Assembly: GCA_033398695.1 (NCBI GenBank)
Contig: CM065812.1
Coordinates: 138,142,858-138,206,857, forward strand
Reading direction: 5' to 3'
DNA: 64,000 nucleotides
DNA from: Orobanche coerulescens
Lineage: Eukaryota; Streptophyta; Magnoliopsida; Lamiales; Orobanchaceae
Part shown: positions 21,965 through 34,010 of the stretch, piece by piece
Layout of the letters: every line of letters starts with the position of its first letter
Position numbering within the stretch: the first letter of the stretch is position 1
The notes under the pieces: model-generated
The model's database searches: none
What the model saw: the letters and a program-made list of their open reading frames with translations, nothing else
Told to the model about the DNA's origin: nothing
Position numbers and translations under genes: made by a program

Positions 21965-23820
21965 TGTTGGGATTCCGAAAATAAAACGAAAAACGCAGTG
22001 GAAATAAATATGAATCCCAAACAGGATCGATCAAGTAACGTATATACGAAAATATAAATACGAAGATAAAAATCATACCCTTGAAGCCTTTGAAATAAAT
22101 CTTCGTAAAATGGATGACGATCACGAACCCCGTCCCGAACACGAAATTCCTTCGTTCCAAGCATCGAAAGGTACGAAGCCTCTACTTCACACGCGTCGGA
22201 AGTTGCCCGGAAAAATTCGATAGCAATCCGTTCTCCAAGAACACGGCTAGGAATTACTATAGGAATTTATATCTTATTTTCTTTCTTATTTTGTATCATC
22301 TCAAAGATGAAAAATTGAAGAAAAAAAATTCTCTCTCCCTCAAGATCTCTCACGGTGAGCCGCTCAGAAATTGAAGATGGAGTTTTTCAAGTCATCCTCT
22401 CTCCTCATATGTGTTTGTTATATTATATCTCATATAATAATCACATATCATGTAGTTAATCATTTTGAGAAAAGAATCTCAACTTATTAATTCAAAACAT
22501 GACAACACACATGCAAAGTGGATATGTGAGGGCGGCGGCTATGGTAGGAAGTTTCTAGAAAACGAGCCGAGTTACTCGCTCGTACCGGACGTTCGTCAAA
22601 CGACTCGTTAAATACACTGCTTAATTACCAATGTATTTATATAAATTAATTAATTCAATTAATTAATTATATCAAATACAAATATATTTCTCTAAGAAAT
22701 ATAATTTATGAATTAAATTAATTACCCGGTAACTTAATTTCAATTCATAAGACCGCAATTTTGATTTATCCAATAAATCATAATTTAGATATCCAATATC
22801 TAATATTAATAGAGAGATAATAAATTCACATTTATCCGTCAACGCTCCTAATGCGCGACTCCGTAGATCCGTCTCAACCGGTATTGGGAGGAACCAATGG
22901 GTGCGGGCAGCACTTAGCCAGCCTAGTGGGCCGCACTGTAAACCCCGACTGAGAAGGAATGAAGGGATCATTCCAGAACCATTATGTCGTGAATACTATA
23001 TACGTATAGACCCTTCATCAGATGTCCCGGTCAAGTCTTCGGGTCACGGTAAAGTCAAACCCTACTGTTGACTAAACTCTATACATGTGTTAATGCAAAT
23101 CAAGACCGACTGATTAATAGTGTATCTAATACGACTATATCAGAATGCTTTGGCCAAAGACTTATGATCTTATTTGCCATTAACTGTATAGGACATTCGC
23201 CTTCTCACTAACAGGAGATAGAATCCTTTCTTGGCGTACAGTAAAGACTGCTACCTACCCATATAGTCCGCACTTCGAGGTCGACTCAACAATTAAGCAA
23301 ATGAGTCTAACTACTCTAATGACAAACTAAACGTCACAGGCACATCTTCTACTGAACCCTCAAGTCAAAGGTCCACGTATACTATCACAACCTTTCGATT
23401 CGTCATCGACTCTCCGAGAGTGAATACCGTGTGACTGAATCGAGTATGAGTTGTGTTCGAGTATACTGGCCCCACCAATATACTTATAACTATGCTATCA
23501 AGATGTGCAAACGTCCTAGCATCAGTTATACAAGTCGTATTAAAACTTAATGCCCATTTTAAGTTTATTGACTTGCGAACAATTTACATAAATAAACTTT
23601 AAACACTTCCAGTGCATTTTCTCTTATCCCATAACGAGAATGGAATGTTCGATTTATTTACATGGACTTCACTTCAATGTTTACCAAGTCAAGAATGCAA
23701 TTGAAATATAATAAACAGTGAATGAATCGTATTGCCTTTTTATTAATTATTCCATAATTACAAGTACAATGCCCTTACTCTCTCATCCCCTGAGTGGCAT
23801 TCGAGGGTATATTCCTAACA
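21965..23820 (-). mobile_element. 3' LTR of the nested copia element
   Basis: This 1856-bp LTR starts TGTTGGGATTCC on the left and ends ATATTCCTAACA at 23820. It matches 36683-36898 plus 51090-52700, the split 5' LTR. AATTT precedes it (21960-21964) and follows the far LTR (52701-52705). Confidence 0.94.
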
Positions 23821-23835
23821 ATCTCCCACTTGAAC
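23821..23835 (-). promoter_or_regulatory. Polypurine tract of the copia element
   Basis: The minus strand reads TTCAAGTGGGAGAT directly before TGTTAGGAATATACCC, the typical copia arrangement. Confidence 0.8.
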
Positions 23836-23982
23836 TCAATGCCACACATCATGGTATCCAATACCCATGTTCTTCAGATGTCTTCCTAAGACGGCCTGAG
23901 ATAATGGCTTAGGCAGCGGGTCAGAGACATTGTCTTCTGAGTCTACTCTTTTCAATGAAACATATCCTTTTTCCACTATCTC

Positions 23983-24321
23983 TCAAACGATGTGGTATTT
24001 TCTCTCTATATGCTTGGTGTTGTGGTAAGCCCTAGGCTCCTTGGCTTGGGCGACAGCTCCATTATTATCACAAAATAGTGATATAGGCAGCTCCACATTG
24101 GGCACCACTTGAAGTTCTTGCATAAACTTCTGCATCCAAAATGCTTCTTTGCTAGCCTCTGAGGCAGCTAGATACTCTGCTTGGCAGGTGGAATCTCCAG
24201 TAGCAGTTTGCTTGGAGCTTCTCCAAGATACTGCTCCTCTATTGAGAGTAAACAAATACCCAGATGTCGACTTAGAGTCGTCATTGTCTCCTTGAAAATC
24301 AGAATCGGTGAATCCAATCAC
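23983..24321 (-). pseudogene. Copia RNase H
   Basis: The frame shows TDSDFQGDNDDSKSTSGYLF, SWRSSKQTATGDSTCQAEY and PRAYHNTKHIERKYH, the copia-type RNase H catalytic Asp and conserved ends. It is separated from the RT frame by stops and frame changes at 24322-24520, where the linker (for example the equivalent of AVSMVSRFQ) can still be read in pieces. Confidence 0.85.
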
Positions 24322-24520
24322 CCTCAGTTATCCACTACCGTAAGTAAGAACTAAATCTCTAGTTCTTCTTAAGTACTTAAGAATGTTCTTTACGGCAGTC
24401 CAGTGTTCCCTACCCGGGTTCGCTTGAAATCGGCTTACCATACTCACAGCATAGGCTAAGTCCGGTCTCGTTCACAATATAGCGTACATGAGGCTACCCA
24501 CTGTCAAGGCATAGGGTACC

Positions 24521-25089
24521 TTACTCATCTCTCTTGTATTCCTCACTTTGAGGACACATTTTCGTGGTGAGATGAATTCCATGTTGCATGGGAAGGAACC
24601 CTCTTTTAGATTCATCCATCTTGAATCTTCTCAGGATTTTATCTATATAGAGGGCTTGGGAAAGTCCTATCATTCTTCGCGGTATATCTCTGTAAAGACA
24701 GATCCCTATAATATAGGAAGCTTCTCCTAAGTCTTTCATGGAGAACGTTTTAGAAAGCCAAGCTTTCACAGTGCTGAGCATTGCTACGTTATTTCCTATA
24801 AGTATAATATCATCAACATATAGTACTAAGAACGCAATGTTGCTCCCACTGACCTTTTTGTAAACACATGGTTCCTCCTCATTTCGTACGAAGTCAAAGT
24901 CCTTGACTGCTTCGTCAAATCGAAGGTTCCAACTCCGAGAAGCTTGCTTCAGCCCATAAATGGCTCGTTGCAGCTTACACACCTTATCAAACCTTCGAAG
25001 TGGAGGTTGTGTTACAATAGGTTCGGTTCCTTATCCCTGATCATATGTCTCCTTAGGACCTTCATTATGCTCTTCCAAAGAGATATTTC
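24521..25089 (-). pseudogene. Copia reverse transcriptase with its front half deleted
   Basis: The open part (24521-24982) starts VCKLQRAIYGLKQASRSWN and has the catalytic FLVLYVDDIILIGN. Upstream (24983-25089) the reading is the linker between integrase and RT (EEHNEGPKETYDQG, a TAA stop, then TEPIVTQPPLRRF), which runs directly into KVCKLQ. The usual RT blocks before KVCKLQ (template grip, first catalytic Asp block, TAFLNG) are absent, so several hundred bases were lost. LARD insertion at 25089/32814 splits the linker. Confidence 0.85.
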
Positions 25090-27578
25090 TGTAATATCCG
25101 CAATTTCAAATTTCGGTAATTTTCTTTTTCGGAGGAAGTTCGTTTTGACAACTCTATCATGACCATTTCGTCATTCCGAGAATGATTAATTCTGCACTTT
25201 TTGTCATCCGAGTTCGTTTCGGTGTCATTTTGTTGAGTTCCGTGTCCTTAATAGACTTTTTCACGTGGGAGTTCGACTTTGTAAAGTCACCATTAATTCT
25301 TGGAAACTCCAAAAATTCTGAATCTTTGCAACATTATAGAGCATCAAGTATTTCCAATGGTTCAAACGGTGAGTCAATCGAGTCCGCATTTAAGGAGTTA
25401 TGGTCGAAATAGCTAAGACTACACGATGTGCCTTTTTCGTGTTGGAGTGGATCACTGCAGTGCCGCGGCACACTTCAGCCGTGCCTCGGCACTAAGCTGA
25501 TTCTGGGCGTTTTTGGCCCCGGGCCGCGGCACACTTGTCCTGTGCCGCGGCACACGGGCTTTTTCTGCACTTTTTAGCAGATTTTCGAGGAGAAACATTC
25601 ATTTTCTCCTCTCTTCTTCCTCCTCCCATTCTAGGCGATTCTAAGGGCGATTTTGGGCGATTTGAGTGCTCCCAAACTTGTAGAGATCATCCACCTCAAG
25701 TCTTGTTGTAGATTTTCGACCTCTACTTGAAGCATTCATCCAAATCAAGGTATTTTGGCTTGAACCCTTGTTTTTGTAGATTTGGGGATTTTCCTTTTTG
25801 ATTTCGATTCCAATCCATTTTTAATCAATTAATTGTTGTATAAACGTTGTTTTGAACTTGTTCTACGGATTGGATACTCGTATCTTTGGTTCGTTCGACC
25901 CGAGGGGTGATTTCTTTGTTCTTGAAGGGTCTTGAACATTTAATGTTCGATTAAATGTTCGAATGAGTTCCCTTTGATAGTTTGTTGGGATTTCCGTTGT
26001 TTTCAGCCTTGATTCTCGTCGTAATCATGTTTTATTATTCCTTACGGAGGATTATAGGTTCTCGATGAATCCGATGTTGAATTCCGTTGGTGATTGATGA
26101 TTCATGTGGTGTTTTCCCGTAGTACTTTCGTTGCTATCGCGTTCTAGATAGTGTTCGGGAATTTGAGGGCTACCCGGCTGTATCGGTTCATTTTTCCATT
26201 GCTCGTGATATCGAGGCAAGTACCTTGTCCATACTATTCTTGTTTTGTGAATATGATAATTGGTGATTGTCTTTATGTGGTTGTTTGATTGTTTGAAATG
26301 AGTTTTCAAAAGATTCGGTTTAGCCTTGTTAAAGGCTTGCTTTCAAAACGCGTGTGTTTTGTGAATGGTGTGGTTTGAGAATGACTATGTGAACTCTATG
26401 GATATGTTTGGTGTTGATGTTGCACTTGGTATTGCGTGTGGGCGTATATTATTTCATTTCCGTGCGTTGTGGTTGGACGTGGTGTTTTGCTAAGTGTTTG
26501 ATGCCTCTTGGCGAATTGTTTGAATATCCTTGATGTGATATGTTATTTGTGTGAATGTGTGGATATGGTTGAAGGTCTATGGTGACACATGGAACGTGAT
26601 CATGTGGTCAGGATGAAACAAGTTATTGATCCAACCGTGAGAGCCTGAGATAATCTACGGTGGCACATGGCATGCGATCATGTGGCCAGGATGCAACAAG
26701 CGATTGATCCAACCGTGAGATGTGTGTGATTTGTTTTGCTAGCCAGCTCGGGAGGGTCCTTCGAGGCCTCGAAGGGATTTGTGGCTTCGTCCCGGTCCTA
26801 GGCGATGCGCGTGTGCGATTATGTTTTGTTGATTTTATGTCTGTCGAGGACACGTGATGTTGGGCTCTGGCCCTGTGAATTATTGTCGGTTTTCTATTTG
26901 TGAAAACAAAACCTTTGGGTCATGTGACTCGTTGATTTTTGGAAAGATAAGGATTTGAAAATCCTAAGTTGTTTTCTATCAAAACTCTCGATGGCATTTA
27001 AATGGTTTTATAAATTGTTTTCCCTTGATTTGTGACCTTTCGGTTTTAGAATATTTTACCAAACTCTTGCCTCGGGAAGTGCTTTACGTTACGTTTGGAT
27101 TTTTTGAGGATTCCTAGTTATTGTTATTCGTGGAATGTGAATTGTATGGCTCGTATTTGCACTTGTACTTGCACTAGCAAAACAGTGGAGTTTTGCTAAC
27201 CCCCGAGTATTCGGGGGGTGGATGTCTATTTTTGCATTCAGGTTTTGGAGCATAGCACAGGGTCGGCACGAAGGATGATGAAAGATGAACGATACTAATC
27301 AACGAGGTTCCATTGATGTCGTATTGGTCCAGTTGTATTTTCTTTTCCGCTGCGGTATCTTTTCCCCGTTGTACGAGAGTTTATTGTATTTTGACCCCTG
27401 CGTGGGTATATGTTTGGAATTGAGTTGTATGTTATTATTGAAAGACCAAGTCGGTCTACTGAGTCATTTTAGCCTTAAAGGCGATGTTTAGATGTTTGAT
27501 TTTAGTTATCAGCCTGGTAGATCCTCGAGGAGAGGGTCTACGGCATGTAATATCCCTGAGTGGATTGGGGGTGTTACA
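25090..27578 (+). mobile_element. 5' LTR of the LARD element
   Basis: It starts TGTAATATCCGCAATTTC. Features in order are GTGCCGCGGCAC palindromes (25460-25553), a long AT-moderate body, a hairpin TAGCAAAAC/GTTTTGCTA (27175-27198), a C5/G6 hairpin (27199-27219), TTGCATTCAG|G (ending 27241) and GTGTTACA at 27578. It differs from the 3' LTR mainly by scattered substitutions. Confidence 0.92.
25460..25553. repeat. GTGCCGCGGCAC palindromes, four copies
   Basis: Copies are at 25460-25471, 25481-25492 (one mismatch, CTCGG), 25521-25532 (GGG start) and 25542-25553. The other LTR has the same four at 30681-30692, 30702-30713, 30746-30757 and 30767-30778 (last with CGCAG). Confidence 0.9.
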
Positions 27579-27582
27579 TAAA

Positions 27583-27594
27583 TGGTATCGGAGC
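27583..27594 (+). promoter_or_regulatory. Primer binding site of the LARD element
   Basis: TGGTATCGGAGC lies four bases after the LTR end and is complementary to initiator tRNA-Met. It is identical to the sites of A1, element D and the copia element. Confidence 0.9.
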
Positions 27595-30269
27595 TTAGGT
27601 TGTGGAAACCTAGGCTGTCGGGTCAGTGGTGTCTATGGAGTTTTTGTCTCGTCGGATTTTGTCTGACTGAGTCGTGTCGCGACGCGTTGTCTGAATTTGT
27701 TGGTCGTGATTAGTATCGTGGGGCGATCATCATCTTCGTGCGACCTGTGGATGTAAGTCTCCCTTCTTTGTGTTGTGCCTCGTGTGACACGAGCTATTTT
27801 TTTTATGATTATTTATTAAGTGACGGAATCCTCTTATGGATTTTGATTTCTTGATACGTGACTATTTGACTCTCATATTTCGTTCATGTGAGGAGTAGTG
27901 TTGCTGGATTGTGCATGTTGGACTGTATTTCTTTTATCCGCGGCGTGAGGTCCTTTGTAATAGCTTTCGGTATTTTACCGACTAAGTTTTATTTCGAAAA
28001 CCGATTCCTTTAACCGAGTTTTTGGCCTTGACCGTTTTGACGGTAGTTGGGTGTTTTCAAATGATTTCGTGAGTTTTGATAAGTACTACCATCATCGGCC
28101 TTTTTGGGCATTTTTGTAATTGGTTTTTAGCGTGGTGGGTTCCGGCACGGGACCCACGGCGCTATAATGTTCTGTATAATTACCCGAAATTTTTGGGCAT
28201 TCTAGCCCATTGAATTATCTTGGAAAAACTTGAGTATCTTAGAAAATAAATTTCGAGACGTACTTTTAAAATGAATTATTTTCTCGTGGTACATCCAAGG
28301 TGCCACAATACGTTTCAAAATTCTTCTACCTCGAGGACCCAAAAATGTTTTGAGATATTTTCAATGTTTTATAAACACTTTTACTTAGACCCGAGGGTCG
28401 AATATTCTGAAAGTTTTTCACTAAGAGAAGGTGTCCTCAGTTTTGTTCAAACGCAAGATGATTTTCAAAGTCTCGAAAATGATGTTGTTCAACTTTTTGT
28501 AAAATGATACTCAAGATCAACTGGTGTTTCCAAATTGTTTTCAAAAGGTGGTTTTCGTTTTTAAAGACCTATCATTCCTGTTTGCGGACCGGAAATGCAT
28601 GTATGGTTTTCGAACTTTCGTTACGATGTTAATCCCAATTTGTGATTGAATTGGTGGCGTGAGCATTGAGTCGTTGCCACGCATATGTTTTGTTAACCCT
28701 TTGTGGGAGGTGTGATGACGATCTTCAATGTTGTCATTTCGTGGTGGCTTGCGTGTTATCGCACCTGTGTGAGCTGTTAAAGCTTGGGTTTGTACATTGG
28801 TGTACATATGTGATTGTTTCATGATGTTTGTATTACGTGCTGGTATCGTTCGGGCCATTGAGGTCGCCAAACGATACCGTCGTTGTTGTAGTGTTTGTGT
28901 GTGTATTACTTTACGATGGTAATCATTGTATATGATATGTGTTATGATTCCTTGTTGTGCTGAGTTGGCATCTCCGGTATGTTGTTTTGCGGTGTTATGT
29001 TCCATTGTATCTAGCATTTGTATTTTCGGTATGCCGAGCCGAGGCATTTCAACCATGATGTGCCGGGGGAATGTACGTGCAAATTGTCCTTCTCGTCAAT
29101 AACACATTTCGAGTGTGGACTCGAGGGACACTGAATTCAGTTTTGCGAATTGGCTACCGAGACTTTCGGAGTTCGCGCTTCAGCACAAATATCAGAATCG
29201 GCTTTGGGAGGCCTTTGAAGGATGTTTCTGTCGATTGCCTGTTGTGTCGTCTCCTTGATTTCGTTATTGTGAGTAGCGGGGACGACCTTCTTTTAGAAGA
29301 GGTCGAATATAATACCCGTATTATTTTTGGCTTCTGCATTTTCTCTTTCTCAATTCTATAGACTCGCTCGTGTTCGTTGATACTTTCTGAACTTGTTCTA
29401 TATTCCGGTTTCATCGTTCGAACGAGCTGTGATCTTGTTTTGGGTCGATCTGGTTATCGCTGTGACTTTTTCGAGTTCGGTTCGATTCTTGTGAACCTTG
29501 TTCGGAAGTAACACCCTTTGGTTCTACTAACTCTTCTATTCGACGTGGATCGGATTTTGAATTTCTGTATTTTCGACTCCGTCGACTCGTTTATGTTCGT
29601 TGACATTTCTGAACTTTCCCTATCCCTTGCTTTTGTTGATCGAACGAGTGTGGTATTGTTTTGGAATAACTCGTTTGTCGTTGTGACTTTTCAATCGCTA
29701 TTCCCTATCCTGTGGATCTTATGGGAATGCATGCCTTGTAGTTCTCACCAGATCATCCTGGGAGTTGTTGTTTGAGTTTTATTATCCTTCGTGTTTCGGA
29801 CATGATTGTTCGATTTTTGTTGTCTCGATCGTTTGTTTGTTCGGTTTTTGTTCTCGTTTTGTGATTGTTGAACGTTCAGACTCCTTCGTAATTCCCTTAA
29901 GTTCGGGAAATTAGTCTCGTTTTCGATCTTCCAACCCTTGGGCGGTGGAATTCCGTATTAGTTCAGCGATTGGCTCGCGTTTCGATTGATGTACCGTTGG
30001 GTTGGTCAATCATACTGACTTTCGTTCATTGTGTTTTTTGATTGTCGGATAATTGACTTGGCTATATTATCCGTTTGATGACGCTTGTCATTTGTTGGTT
30101 TTATTGTATCCCTAACGGCGACGTTGTGTTGGTCGTCGTGGAACGTGTTTTCACGCCGTATGTCTCTTTGCGTTTCTTGCAGCGTTTCGCCGTTGGGCGC
30201 GAGTTTTCTATTTTTGTGTATCTCGTCGAGTTTTCCTGGCGGGTATATTGCTCCCCCCTACTTGTTTTA

Positions 30270-30305
30270 AGTTTCGGGACGAAACTTCTTTTAAGGAGGG
30301 TAGAA
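30270..30305 (+). promoter_or_regulatory. Hairpin and polypurine tract of the LARD element
   Basis: AGTTTCGGGACGAAACT (30270-30286) forms a 7-bp stem with a 3-base loop. It is followed by CTTTTAAGGAGGGTAGAA and the 3' LTR. Confidence 0.85.
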
Positions 30306-32813
30306 TGTAATATCCGCAATTTCGAATTTCGGTAATTTTCTATTTTCGGAGGAATTTCGTTTTGACAACTCTATCATGACCGTTTCGTCATTCCGAGAAT
30401 GATTAATTCTGCACTTTTTGTCATCCGAGTTCGTTTCGGTGTCGTTTTGTTGAGTTCCGTGTCCTTAATCGACTTTTTCACGTGGGAGTTCGACTTTGTA
30501 AAGTCACCATTAATTCTTGGACACTCCAAAAATTCTGAATCTTTGCAACATTATAGAGCATCAAGTTAGCTTTCCAGTGGTTCAAATGGTGAGTCAATCG
30601 GAGTCCAGACGAAGGAGTTATGGTCGAAATAGCTAAGACTACACGATGTGCCTTTTTCGTGTTGGAGTGGACTGTACCGTGTGCCGCGGCACACTTCAGC
30701 TGTGCCGCGGCACTAAGCTGATTCCTGTGCGTTTTTTTTGGCCCTGGGCCGCGGCACACTTGTCCTGTGCCGCAGCACACGGGCTTTTTCTGCACTTTTT
30801 AGCAGATTTTCGAGGAGAAACATTCATTTTCTCCTCTCTTCGTCCTCCTCCCATTCTAGGCGATTCTAAGGGCGATTTTGGGCGATTTTGGGCGATTTGA
30901 GTGCTCCCAAACTTGTAGAGATCATCCACCTCAAGTCTTGTTGTAGATTTTCGACCTCTACTTGAATCATTCATCCAAATCAAGGTATTTTGGCTTGAAC
31001 CCTTGTTTTTGTAGATTTGGGGATTTTCCTTTTTGATTTCGATTCCAATCCGTTTTTAATCAATTAAATGTTGTATAAACGTTGTTTTGAACTTGTTCTA
31101 CAGATTGTATACTCGTATCTTTGGTTCGTTCGACCCGAGGGGTGATTTCTTTGTTCTTGAAGGGTCTTGAACATTTAATGTTCGATTAAATGTTCGAATG
31201 AGTTCCCTTTGATAGTTTGTTGGGATTTTCGTTGTTTTCGGCCTTGATTCTCGTCGTAATCATGTTTTATTATTCCTTACGGAGGATTATAGGTGCTCGA
31301 TGATTCCGATGTTGAATTCCGTTGGTGATTGATGATTCATGTGGTGTTTTCCCGTAGTACTTTCGGTGCTATCGCGTTCTAGATAGTGTTCGGGAATTTG
31401 AGGGCTACCCGGCCGTATCCGTTCATTTTTCCATTGCTCGTGATATCGAGGCAAGTACCTTGTCCATACTATTCTTGTTTTGTGAATATGATAATTAGTG
31501 ATTGTCTTTATGTGGTTGTTTGATTGTTTGAAATGAGTCTTCAAAAGATTCGGTTTAGCCTTGTTAAAGGCTTGCTTTCAAAACGCGTGTGTTTTGTGAA
31601 TGGTGTGGTTTGAGAATGACTATGTGAACTCTATGGGTATGTTTGGTGTTGATGTTGCACTTGGTATTGCGTGTGGGCGTATATTATTTCATTTCCATGC
31701 GTTGTGGTTGGACGTGGTGTTTTGCTAAGTGTTTGATGCCTCTTGGCGAATTGTTTGAATATCCTTGATGTGATATGTTATTTGTGTGAATGTGTGGATA
31801 TGGTTGAAGGTCTACGGTGACACATGGCACGTGATCATGTGGTCAGGATGCAACAAGTGATTGATCCAACCGTGAGAGCCTGAGATAATCTACGGTGGCA
31901 CATGGCATGCGATCATGTGGCCAGGATGCAACAAGCGATTGATCCAATCGTGAGATGTGTGTGATTTGTTTTGCTAGCCTGCTCGGGAGGGTCCTTCGAG
32001 GCCTCGAGTTTGATTTGTGGCTTCGTCCCGGTCCTAGGCGATGCGCGTGTGCGATTATGTTTTATTGATTTTATGTCCGTCGAGGACACGTGATGTTGGG
32101 CTCTGGCCCTGTGAATTATTGTCGGTTTTCTATTTGTGAAAACAAAACCTTTGGGCTGTGACCCTGTTGATTTTTGGAAAGATAAGGATTTGAAAATCCT
32201 AAGTTGTTTTCTATCAAAACTCTCGATGGCATTTAAACGGTTTTATAAATTGTTTTCCCTTGATTTGTGACCTTTCGGTTTTAGAATATTTTACCAAACT
32301 CTTGCCTCGGGAAGTGCTTTTCGTTACGTTTGGATTTTTGAGGATTCCTGGTTATTGTTATTCGTGGAATGTGAATTGTATGGCTCGTATTTGCACTTGT
32401 ACTTGCACTAGCAAAACAGTGGAGTTTTGCTAACCCCCGAGTATTCGGGGGGTGGATGTCTATTTTTGCATTCAGGTTTTGGAGTATAGCACAGGGTCGG
32501 CACGAAGGATGATGAAAGATGAACGATACTAATCACACGAGGTTCCGTTGATGTTGTATTGGTCCATTTGTATTTTCTTTTCCGCTGCGGTATCTTTTCC
32601 CCGTTGTACGGGAGTTTATTGTATTTTGACCCCTGCGTGGGTATGTGTTTGGAATGGAGTTGTATGTTATTATTGAAAGACCAAGTCGGTCTACTGAGTC
32701 ATTTTAGCCTTAAAGGCGATGTTTAGATGTTTGATTTTAGTTATCAGCCTGGTAGATCCTCGAGGAGAGGGTCTACGGCGTGTAATATCCCTGAGTGGAT
32801 TGGGGGTGTTACA
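30306..32813 (+). mobile_element. 3' LTR of the LARD element
   Basis: This 2508-bp copy matches 25090-27578, with the same ends and the same palindrome and hairpin modules (TAGCAAAAC at 32409, C5/G6 hairpin at 32432-32452, CAG|G ending 32475). It is followed by ATTTC, the target duplication. Confidence 0.92.
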
Positions 32814-34010
32814 ATTTCTACCCGAGCCACCTTCTTGAATGAATTCATCCTCAAGGAAGTGCGCTTGTAATACCACAACGACCCTATGGTCTTCTGGCAT
32901 GTAGAATAGATAACCCATCGAGTCCTCTGGGTATCCAATGAAACGTCCTTTGATGGACCTCGCTTCCAATTTGTCCACCTTAGCCTTCTTGACATAGGCT
33001 CGACATCCCCAAATCCTTATGTGATTAAGGCTTGGTTTCTTACCATTCCACATCTCATGCGGAGTGATAGGAACGGATTTGGAAGGACATCTATTAAGGA
33101 TATAGGCAGCGGTTAGTAAGGCATACCCCCACAGGTAAATAGGTAAATCAGTGTAATTTAACATAGAGCGAACCATGTCCAACAAAGTTCGATTTCTCCT
33201 TTCTGAAACACCATTTAACTGTGGGGTTCCTGGCGGCGTCATTTGTGAAACTATTCCATGTTCCTTAAGGAACTCATCAAACTATGTGATCATATATTCG
33301 CCACCTCGGTCCGACCGAAGTGCTTTGATATGACATCCAGTCTGTTTTTCAACTAGGGCCTTAAATTCTTTGAATTTAGTAAAGGCTTCGGATTTATCTT
33401 TCATTAAGTACACAATCCCATACCTAGTATGATCATCTGTGAACATTATGAAATATTGATATCCGTCTCGGGCTACTTCTAAAGCACCACAAACATCGGT
33501 ATGTACCAATCCAAGTTTATCGGCAGCCCTTTCAAAAGTCCCTGTGAAGGGGGACTTAGTCATTTTGCCTCTAAGGCAAGATTCACAAGTTGGATAGGGT
33601 TCTACACCCAATGGACTTAAAAGTCCATCTTTCTCCATTTTCTGAACCTTGGTCTGACCAACATGACCAAGTCTAAGGTGCCATTTAAGAGCTTGATTAG
33701 TATCTTGCCTACCACGTTTCCTAGTTATAGTGTTCACTGCTGTTTTATTTTGTAAGTTCAGATGATATAAACCATTTAACAATGTAGCTGTGCCAACCAA
33801 TTTATTTCGAAAATAAATTTTACAACTACTATTGCCTATTAAGAAACAAAATTCTTTCCGGTCCAAGACTGGAATGGATACAATGTTTTTATGCCCCTTG
33901 GGCAAAACAAGTACTTCATCTAATGTCAAAATAAAACCGGATTCTAAACCCAGTAGGATTGAACCAATATCGGTTGCCTCGACACTTTGTCCGCTTCCGA
34001 CAGTGATCAT
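32814..34010 (-). pseudogene. Copia GAG-pre-integrase and integrase, broken
   Basis: From 34010 down come LNGLYHLNLQ and KWHLRLGHVGQTKV with CESCLRGKMTKSPF (the HHCC region), then the core GLVHTDVCGALEVARDGYQY, FTDDHTRYGIVYLM and ALRSDRGGEYM. A stop and short frame gap at 33243-33281 follow, where the next catalytic block should continue. It resumes at 33242 with TPPGTPQLNGVSERRNRT (third acid) and WGCRAYVKKAKVDKLEARS. The frame reaches the linker with RT, where the LARD interrupts it at 32814. Catalytic residues D, D and E are all visible, but the frame is not continuous. Confidence 0.88.

Larger units (their letters stand above)
27579..30305 (+). other. LARD interior without gag or pol
   Basis: I read no protease, RT, RNase H or integrase motif on either strand. 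The sequence is T-rich on the plus strand. The longest open frame (28541-29056, minus) lacks recognisable motifs. Two diverged copies of a segment with GACTCG, GTTCGTTGA, TTTCTGAAC and GAACGAG lie at about 29340-29470 and 29566-29690. A stretch near 28129-28170 (GGTTCCGGCACGGGACCC, CGGCGCTATAATG) resembles an LTR 3' end. Confidence 0.75.
25090..32813 (+). mobile_element. Complete LARD-type non-autonomous gypsy element
   Basis: This element is 7724 bp. LTRs are at 25090-27578 and 30306-32813, with a 2.7 kb interior that has a primer site and polypurine tract but no readable gag or pol. Target duplication ATTTC lies at 25085-25089 and 32814-32818. It was inserted into the copia pol gene in opposite orientation. 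The LTR ends (TGTAATATCC...GGTGTTACA), the primer site and the hairpin near the polypurine tract group it with Tekay/Del-type elements. Confidence 0.93.

Noticed and set aside
24521..24982. Host gene for an RNase H or reverse-transcriptase-like protein
   Set aside because: YVDD motif, order and flanking LTRs show that it is the copia pol remnant.
28541..29056. 171-residue open frame on the minus strand of the LARD interior
   Set aside because: No known motif, unusual composition (rich in His, Thr, Asn) and it is the complement of T-rich DNA; probably open by chance.
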